From: Allomyces macrogynus ATCC 38327
Lineage: Eukaryota > Blastocladiomycota > Blastocladiomycetes > Blastocladiales > Blastocladiaceae
DNA length: 14,620 bases
NCBI GenBank assembly: GCA_000151295.1
Contig: GG745362.1
Location: 453,484 to 468,103, forward strand
Reading direction: 5' to 3'
Part shown: positions 8,761-14,620 of the stretch, piece by piece
Numbering within the stretch: position 1 is the stretch's first letter
Layout of the letters: the number at the start of each line of letters is the position of its first letter
Translations under genes and position numbers: made by a program
Notes under the pieces: generated by a model
What the model saw: only the letters and a program-made list of their open reading frames with translations
Databases searched by the model: none
Told to the model about the DNA's origin: nothing

Positions 8761-9051
8761 ATGACGTTCCTTCGCGTGATGTTTGTGACCGCCGCAGCCG
8801 TTGGCGGGTCGCTCGCCGGCTTCTACTACCAGGACAAGGCGAAGCGCGAGCTCTGGGTGCGTTCAATTTGCGCCGCAATGACGAAAATGGAGGCACGCTG
8901 ACCCGCCGTTCTTGGCACAATCTAGGAGGACTACCAAAAGCACGCGGCCGTCATGACCGACGAGGAGCTCGCTGCCCTGCACGCGAGGATGGGGTGGCCG
9001 GCGCCCAAGCCAAGGACACCTGCGGCAAGCGCTGCACCGTCTGAAAATTGA
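8761..9051 (+). CDS. small single-pass membrane protein, 73 aa, possibly mitochondrial
   Basis: Model: join(8761..8856, 8926..9051). The first exon encodes MTFLRVMFVTAAAVGG and reaches FYYQDKAKRELW; the second begins EDYQKHAAVMTDEEL and ends in a Pro/Ala tail. Residues about 4-22 form one hydrophobic segment with a GxxxG pair (G16, G20), followed by a charged amphipathic helix. The layout (short N-terminus, GxxxG membrane helix, charged helix, under 100 residues) recalls small mitochondrial inner-membrane proteins such as ATP synthase subunit e or MICOS components. The similarity is only general, so I assign no family. The ATG has G at -3. Without splicing the frame stops at 8899-8901 inside the intron, so an unspliced model would lose the real C-terminal half. 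Confidence 0.75.
8857..8925 (+). other. intron of the 73-aa gene
   Basis: 69 nt, GTGCGT donor, CTGAC branch-like site 24 nt before CAATCTAG. It contains an in-frame TGA and joins KRELW to EDYQKH in phase 0. Confidence 0.85.
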
Positions 9052-9402
9052 TTGCGATTTCTCGGTCGAGCACCGGCACAGACGGCGTTGTTTGGCACCC
9101 TGTATAATTGATCACGTAGACCGTCTGTTTCTTCTGTTATGGTAGAGATTGTGGTGACTTTGCCAGGGCAGTGCAGAAAGACGGTGGTCGGATGTGCGCA
9201 GAGTTGTTGAGCGAACTGAATTAAAGGCAGACCATGGCAACGGGCGGCTGGCAGGACTGCAACACGTCACCTGACGGCGAGTGGCCAGGACGCACTGCAA
9301 CTCCACTGGCTGCACCACCATTTGCTTGGCCGTGATCACCTCGAGCAGCACAGGAAATCCTCACCAAACACCACCGCCTTCACGCGCCCGCACCAACGGC
9401 AA
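9052..9402. other. intergenic interval upstream of KRE33
   Basis: About 350 bp between the stop of the small gene and the KRE33 start; it should hold the KRE33 promoter and leader. No distinct element was recognised. The KRE33 frame is open back to 9322 but has no ATG before 9403. Confidence 0.5.
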
Positions 9403-12400
9403 ATGAAGTCCAAGAAATCGACTGACGCGTCGGCACCGGCTGCATCCACCGCGCAACCGCAAGATGGCACCAGCGCCAGCACCCCCGCCGATGGCGGCAA
9501 GAACCTGCGTCACCAGCAGCAGCGCAAAAAGGTCGACCCGCGCATCCCCATCATGCTCCAGAACGGTATCGCGCAGAACCACCGCAGCATGTTTGTCATT
9601 GTCGGCGACCGCGGCCGCGAGCAAGTCGTGAACCTGCACCTGTTCCTGGCCAAGGCGCGCATCAACAAGCGGCCCTCGGTCCTCTGGTGCTACAAGAAGG
9701 AGCTTGGGTTCACGTCGCACCGCAAGAAGCGCATGCGTCTCATCAAGAAACAGATCAAGAACGGCACGCGCGACGCCGATAAGGACGACCCGTTTGAGCT
9801 CTTCATCTCGTCAACCGATATTCGCTACACCTATTACAAGGAAACGCACAAGATTCTCGGCAACACCTACGGCATGTGCGTCTTGCAGGACTTCGAAGCG
9901 CTCACGCCCAACTTGCTCGCGCGCACCGTCGAGACGGTCGAGGGTGGGGGCATCATCGTGCTGCTCTTGAAAACCATGACCTCGCTGCGCCAGCTCTACA
10001 CGATGGCCATGGACGTGCACTCTCGGTACCGTACCGAGTCGCACCAGGACGTAGTTGCGCGGTTCAACGAACGTTTCCTCCTGTCGCTCGCCGGGTGCGA
10101 GACATGCCTTGTCGTCGACGACGAACTCAACGTTCTTCCGCTCTCTCGCGCGCGCGACGTGACGCCCGTCTACGAGGGCATGGACCCGTCGAAGGCCCTT
10201 GAACTCGCCGAGTCCCAATCCCCCGCCGCGCAGGAACTGCGCGATTTGAAGGAGTCGCTCAAGGAGACGCAGCCCGTTGGATCGCTCGTGAATTGCGCCA
10301 TGACCCGCGACCAGGCCAAGGCGTTGCTCACGTTCGTCGAGGCGATTGCCGACAAGTCGCTGCGCGCGACCGTCACGCTCACGGCGGCGCGTGGTCGTGG
10401 TAAATCGGCGGCGCTCGGTCTCGCCATGGCGGCCGCGATTGCCTACGGTTACTCGAACATTTTCGTGACCTCGCCGTCGCCCGAGAACTTGAAGACGCTC
10501 TTCGAGTTTGTGTTCAAGGGGCTCGATGCGCTCGGTTACGAAGAGCACCTCGACTACGATCTCGTGCAGTCGACCAACCCCGCACTCAACAAGGCAATTG
10601 TCCGCATCAATATCTTCCGCAACCACCGGCAGACCGTGCAGTACATCCACCCGGAGGACGCGCATGTGCTCGGTCAGGCCGAGTTGCTCGTGATTGACGA
10701 GGCCGCCGCGATCCCGCTGCCCATGGTGCGCAAGCTCATGGGGCCGTACCTGATCTTCATGGCGTCGACGATTCACGGGTACGAAGGCACAGGCCGGTCG
10801 CTGTCGCTCAAGCTGATCCAGTCGCTGCGGCAGCAGGCCGCGTCGGCGTCTGTCGCGGGCGGTGACAATGCGGGAGCGGATTCGGCCAAGGACCCGCTGC
10901 AGCGCACGTTGCGCGAAGTGACGCTCGAGCAGCCGATTCGGTACGGCGAAGGGGACGCGATTGAAAAGTGGCTCAACAGTCTGCTCTGTCTCGACGCGAC
11001 CGTGTCCAAGACGATCACGGGCTGCCCGCACCCGTCCGAGTGCCAGCTGTACTACGTTTCGCGCGACACGCTCTTCTCGCACCACCCGGTCTCCGAGGCC
11101 TTTTTGCAGCGCATGATGGCGCTCTACGTCGCGTCGCACTACAAGAACACGCCCAACGATCTGCAACTCATGTCGGACGCGCCGGCGCACCACCTGTTTG
11201 TCCTGCTCCCGCCGCCGTCCGCGTATGCCGCGACCAATGACGAGGACGAGATTCTCCCCGAGCCGCTTGTTGTGCTGCAAGTCTGTCTCGAAGGCCAGAT
11301 TTCAGCGTCGTCCATTCGGTCGGCTTTGTCGCGCGGCGTGCGCAACGACGGCGACCTGATCCCGTGGTGCATGTCGCAACAGTTCCAGGACGACGGGTTC
11401 GGGCAATTGTCGGGCGCGCGCGTTGTGCGCATTGCCACGCACCCGGATTACATGGGGATGGGGTACGGGTCGCACGCGCTCGAGCAGCTCGAGCAGTACT
11501 ACAAAGGCTCGTTCGATTTGCTCGAGGACGCCGTGCCGAATGTCTCGTCGCGCATTTCGCCCCTCGACGGTATGGACCAGGACGACGCGCTGCACAACGA
11601 GGACATTACGGTGCGGTCGGCCGACCAAATGCCGCCAATGCTCGTGCGGCTCTCGCAGCGCAAACCCGAGCGGCTCGACTGGCTAGGTGTTTCGTTTGGT
11701 CTGACGCGACAGCTTTTCAAGTTTTGGAAAAAGGGCGGGTTCTTCCCGCTCTACCTGCGGCAGACGGCCAACGAATTGACGGGCGAGCACACGTGCGTCA
11801 TGGTCAAGTCGCTCGATGCCACCAACGATGCGCGCGCGGCCTGGGTGCCGCAGTTCTCGCGCGATTTCTGCCGCCGGTTCTTGCATTTGCTCGCGTACGA
11901 GTTTAAGAAGTTTGATACCGTCACGTGCATTTCGATCCCTGGATGCCGCGACGCGCGGGCCCGCGAACGCAGCGCAGGTCACGGGCCGTGGTCTCACGGC
12001 GACGACCGTCGACGATTTGCTCACCCCGCACGACTTGAAACGACTCGACTCGTATGCGGGCAACTTGCTCGACTACCACGTGATCCTTGACTTGGTCCCG
12101 ACGCTCGCGGATACGTATTTCGCGCGCGGGCTCGGGTTCCCCGGGTCGGGGGCCACGGCAGGTGGGGCGGTTGACGCGGTCGGGGTCGAGTTGTCGGGTC
12201 TGCAGCAGTCGCTGTTGCTCGGGTTGGGCCTGCAGCGCAAGTCGATCACGGACTTGGAGAAGGAGTACAGCCTGCCGGCGTCGCAACTCATGGCGCTGTT
12301 CCTCAAGATCATGCGCAAGTTCAACGGGTACTTGAACGCCGTGCAGGCGACCGCGATCCAAGACTCGCTGCCGGCGCTGCAGAAACCCGCGCCCGCCGCC

Positions 12401-12835
12401 GCGCCCGCGCCTGTTGCGGATGAGACCGAGGAGGCCGAACCGTCGTCGAGCGCGCGCCGCGATCTGCACGACGACGCGGCGTGGGACCCCCTGCGCGAGC
12501 ACCTCGACGACGAAATGTCCGAGGCGGGCGATGAGGCGTCGGCCGCACTGCGCGACCGTCAAAAGGAGTTGCTCTCTGCGATTGATTTGAGCGAGTATGC
12601 GATTGCTGGGTCCGACGCCGAGTGGGATCGCGCGACGGCTGGGATTCAGGCGCGGGGGCTCGGTGCGTCGGGCCGGATTTCTGTCAAGGCCGCGGCAAAG
12701 CCGCAAAAGGACGATGTCAAGGTCCCGCAGCCGAAGAAGGACCAGGCAGCGCCGGCGCAGGGGGCGGGGAAGAAGCGGAGCGCGTCCAAGGGGGCCGCCA
12801 GCGGGAATGCGGGGAAGAAGCTCCGTAAGAACTGA
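9403..12835 (+). CDS. KRE33: RNA cytidine acetyltransferase (Kre33/NAT10), with one apparent frameshift
   Basis: Acetylates cytidines in 18S rRNA and in tRNAs (the latter with an adaptor), using acetyl-CoA and ATP; nucleolar and needed for small-subunit biogenesis. Seen in order: Ala/Thr/Gln-rich leader (about 1-45); conserved start DPRIPIMLQNG and MFVIVGDRGREQVVNLH; TmcA N-terminal domain with LQDFEALTPNLLARTVETVE; RecD-like helicase with Walker A TAARGRGKSAALG (about 327-339) and Walker B LLVIDEAAAIPLP (D432, E433); GNAT domain with ARVVRIATHPDYMGMGYGS (about 672-690), the acetyl-CoA loop; tRNA-binding domain with PHDLKRLDSY and LLDYHVILDLVP; acidic stretch; Lys/Ala-rich tail ending KKLRKN. 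Frame 1 holds to about 11937, then family similarity continues in frame 2 from 11939, so CCC at 11937-11939 has one base too many. Skipping one C gives 1143 aa (yeast about 1056). As written, the frame-1 reading stops at 12090. A sequencing or assembly error is the likeliest cause. Confidence 0.95.
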
Positions 12836-13329
12836 GTGGAGTAGAGGGTGGGTGGAGTATTGGGCGTGTTGGTTGTGATTTGCTTGGTTGGGTTTTGGGT
12901 TGGTTTGGATGCTCTGTTGAATGAATTTCTTTGTGATCCCACAAGGCCATTTGTGAGCCCGGGTCTGAGTCGCGAACGCAAGACTCGAGAGCACTCGCGC
13001 GTGGCATAATTGCTTCCACCCACCACAGAGCGGAACGTAATGGTCTCTGGGCAAATCAATTATCGTTCTGTCGAGCAAGCCAACATGCATCCGGCACAAT
13101 CTGGTAAAACGATCAATCAGAGTGGGCAGCGAGCCCATCACTGGCACCACCAGCACAGGGAGTAGGACCCAGCGTTGATCGTCGAAAGTCCCTGATCTTG
13201 GGCTGGGACACAATCTACTTGCGATGAATCGCTTCGCTCAAGCTCCCCTTTTCGCCAAAAAAAGACTACAGCATCACGCGAAACCGGAGGTTCATCTGGC
13301 CGGGCATTTCAGCGCCAACACGGGTCGAG
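12836..13329. other. 3' flank of KRE33, no gene seen
   Basis: GT-rich sequence follows the KRE33 stop and presumably carries its 3' untranslated region. A minus-strand frame across here (11921-13213) is an antisense shadow of KRE33. Base composition turns AT-rich from about 13330 onward. Confidence 0.5.
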
Positions 13330-13354
13330 CATGGTACCCAAGGTGGTAGTGGCC

Positions 13355-13379
13355 TGTCCTATACCTACGGTATAGGACA
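13355..13379. repeat. perfect 11-bp inverted repeat with 3-nt loop
   Basis: TGTCCTATACC, TAC, GGTATAGGACA: every base of the arms pairs. It sits at the border where GC-rich gene DNA gives way to AT-rich repeats and shares its ATAC/GTAT core with the repeats that follow. Confidence 0.85.
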
Positions 13380-13407
13380 CTGTCCCCATACTCCGTATGC
13401 CATAATT

Positions 13408-13540
13408 ATAATACCCAGTATGGTGGGACATAATATAACTTGTCATAATACCCAGTATGGTGGGACATAATATAACTTGTCATAATACCCAGTATGGTGG
13501 GACATAATATAGCTATCATAATACTCCGTATGTGGGACAT
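13408..13540. repeat. 37-bp tandem repeat, about 3.5 copies
   Basis: Units start at 13408, 13445, 13482 and 13518 (spacing 37, 37, 36). The first two are almost identical: ATAATACCCAGTATGG followed by TGGGACATAATATAACTTGT. The last unit is diverged (ATACTCCGTATG in place of ATACCCAGTATGG). Each unit contains a small palindrome, ATAC-N3-GTAT. Confidence 0.9.
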
Positions 13541-13793
13541 CACACAGCTGTCCGCCATACCATTTAGCCAAGGCTGTACGTCCGTGGGGACTTGCCTTTT
13601 CCTCACGGGCGTCTTGCTCTTTTATATCTATGCCTTACCCCGATCGATCTTTGTTTCGATAATTCGATCGCCCTAAGCCACTCACACGTGAGCCTTGCCT
13701 ACCCCTTGACTTTTTTTGCAAATCCCTGCCATTTATCGATCGTTTTCTACATTCTCCTTCCTTTTCGAAATTAACGAACCACCCCCGCGGTGA

Positions 13794-13830
13794 GGTGCAG
13801 TATCGTCCAGTATATGAACGATACTACACC
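13794..13830. repeat. 37-nt hairpin (13-bp stem, one mismatch)
   Basis: GGTGCAGTATCGT and ACGATACTACACC pair over 13 positions with one C/A mismatch around an 11-nt loop. Confidence 0.8.
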
Positions 13831-13902
13831 GTGGTTCGGGTCAAGGACTACTTCGCCTCTTGTAGTGCGTTCGCCCAAGACATCCTTCACTTCTGGCGGG
13901 CG

Positions 13903-13957
13903 TACTCTCCTTTTATTCCCTTCCTTGCCTCATATCGATCTTTTTATCGATGCCTCC
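13903..13957 (+). repeat. diverged direct repeat, copy 1
   Basis: TACTCTCCTTTTAT, a variable spacer, then ATCGATCTTTTTATCGATGC and CTCC. It pairs with the copy at 14353-14407, which keeps the same blocks in the same order with similar spacing. Confidence 0.6.
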
Positions 13958-14352
13958 CGCCTCCCGCCTCCTCCCCTTTGGGGATCAAAGTTGCCTGTCT
14001 TTGTTATGTAACAAAACACTTTGTGGAAAAAATCGTAACAAGGATTTTCGATCGCCCTAACCACTTCTACATCTTTGTTACTCTGTTACTCCTTTTTTTC
14101 AATTATTATAAAGAAGAGTATAAAAAAATATAAAGAGAGAAGTGAAAACTATTGCACTTAGAAGCTGTCAAAACCCTTTTTGTTGTAACACAATAACATA
14201 CTGTTTTATTGCTTACCGCAATCGATTTCTTTGTTATCATCCTTCTCCGCAAATCATTTTGTTACAGTAACACAAATCCACACATCTTTCGATAGAACTT
14301 TTGTCCCCCGAAGGGGGGAAGAGGGGAAGGGAAAAGGGGAAGAAGGGGGCGC

Positions 14353-14407
14353 TACTCTCCTTTTATGTGCTTTACGGCAATCGATCCTTTTATCGATGCA
14401 ACCCTCC
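14353..14407 (+). repeat. diverged direct repeat, copy 2
   Basis: TACTCTCCTTTTAT, a variable spacer, then ATCGATCCTTTTATCGATGC and CCCTCC; the partner copy is at 13903-13957. A shorter related piece (GCTTACCGCAATCGATTTC) lies near 14211-14229. Confidence 0.6.
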
Positions 14408-14482
14408 AACCCTCCACCAACTATCCACCCTCTCTTTCACTCACAGTAAGACATTTAAATGATGGTGGAGGGTGTGGAGGGT
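14401..14482. repeat. inverted CCCTCCA / TGGAGGG minisatellite arms
   Basis: The C-rich arm at 14401-14419 (ACCCTCCAACCCTCCACCA) is complementary, apart from one extra base, to the G-rich arm beginning at 14463 (TGGTGGAGGGTGTGGAGGGT). About 43 nt lie between them. Confidence 0.75.
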
Positions 14483-14620
14483 GTGGAGGGTTTTTTATTG
14501 AATGTAGAAATTCAGGTTTTGATCTACTGATCTGCATATCTGTCATAGTAGATATACAGATACACAGATCTTTTGGCTTTTTCTGGCTGAATAAAAAATA
14601 GACCCTCCACCCTCCAAACC
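14471..14620. mobile_element. foldback/MITE-like element, cut by the window edge
   Basis: The left arm 14471-14499 (GGTGTGGAGGGTGTGGAGGG then TTTTTTATT) and the right arm 14590-14620 are imperfect reverse complements over about 30 nt, with a few small gaps. The interior is AT-rich, has no coding potential, and holds a second hairpin at 14529-14570. A short non-coding element with terminal inverted repeats fits a MITE or foldback element. No target-site duplication can be checked because the right side runs off the window. Confidence 0.5.
14529..14570. repeat. imperfect hairpin inside the foldback element
   Basis: GATCTG-CA-TATCTGT pairs with ACAGATA-CA-CAGATC around a 12-nt loop, with one CA/CA internal loop. 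Confidence 0.75.

Larger units (their letters stand above)
13541..14400. other. AT-rich gene-free region with short diverged repeats
   Basis: Composition is clearly more AT-rich than the genes. It has many ATCGAT and GTTAC/GTAAC words and homopolymer runs. No frame looks coding; the longest (13795-14133, 112 codons) begins at GTG and ends in a Leu/Phe/Tyr-rich, low-complexity stretch. I recognise no transposase or reverse transcriptase. Confidence 0.55.

Noticed and set aside
9811..11280. 489-codon minus-strand frame inside KRE33, and another at 11921-13213
   Set aside because: Antisense shadows of a strongly GC3-biased conserved gene; the sense strand is clearly coding.
11935..11942. Intron as an explanation for the KRE33 frame change
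   Set aside because: No suitable GT donor and AG acceptor pair lies here that keeps the conserved residues on both sides; removing one C does.
13408..13540. Direct repeats as a possible CRISPR array
   Set aside because: The 37-bp units abut directly with no unique spacers, and the genome is eukaryotic. It is a minisatellite.
13795..14133. 112-codon plus-strand frame in the AT-rich region
   Set aside because: No ATG start (begins GTG), no known motif, and a low-complexity end. Probably chance.
1..14620. tRNA or rRNA genes
   Set aside because: No convincing box A/box B pair, cloverleaf or rRNA core sequence was seen on either strand by eye.

Overview
This is a nuclear DNA window from a eukaryote, most likely a GC-rich fungus. 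The genes have short GT-AG introns of 63-84 nt, Kozak-like starts and no operons. One gene is an Nma111-type double HtrA protease, a family typical of fungi. Compact introns, GC-rich third positions and AT-rich gene-free DNA would suit an early-diverging (zoosporic) lineage, but that placement is inference.

Layout, left to right. (1) 1-632: the 3' part of a + strand gene that enters from outside the window. It carries worn SNF2-helicase motifs and looks like a decayed or shortened paralog. (2) 950-1945, minus: an unrecognised 331-residue protein. (3) 1946-3632: 1.7 kb with no recognisable gene, ending in a perfect 20-bp palindrome just before the next start codon. (4) 3633-4847, plus: a four- or five-exon STK16/Env7-type protein kinase. 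(5) 4962-8293, minus: a four-exon NMA111 gene of 1035 residues, convergent with the kinase (stops 114 bp apart). (6) 8761-9051, plus: a two-exon, 73-residue single-pass membrane protein, divergent from NMA111 across a 467-bp interval that holds a (CGT)16 microsatellite and a CACGTG box. (7) 9403-12835, plus: KRE33/NAT10, the RNA cytidine acetyltransferase, full length except for one apparent extra C at 11937-11939. (8) 13330-14620: AT-rich, gene-free DNA with a 37-bp tandem repeat, several hairpins, diverged short repeats and, at the right edge, a foldback (MITE-like) structure cut by the window end.

The recognised genes are unrelated housekeeping functions: membrane-trafficking kinase, nuclear protease, ribosome biogenesis and a probable organelle membrane protein. 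They do not form a pathway, and I found no evidence for a novel multi-gene system. The most useful results are gene models: in-frame introns hidden inside long open frames, a last NMA111 exon lying beyond an apparent stop, and the KRE33 frameshift. The most unusual DNA is the repeat-rich right end.
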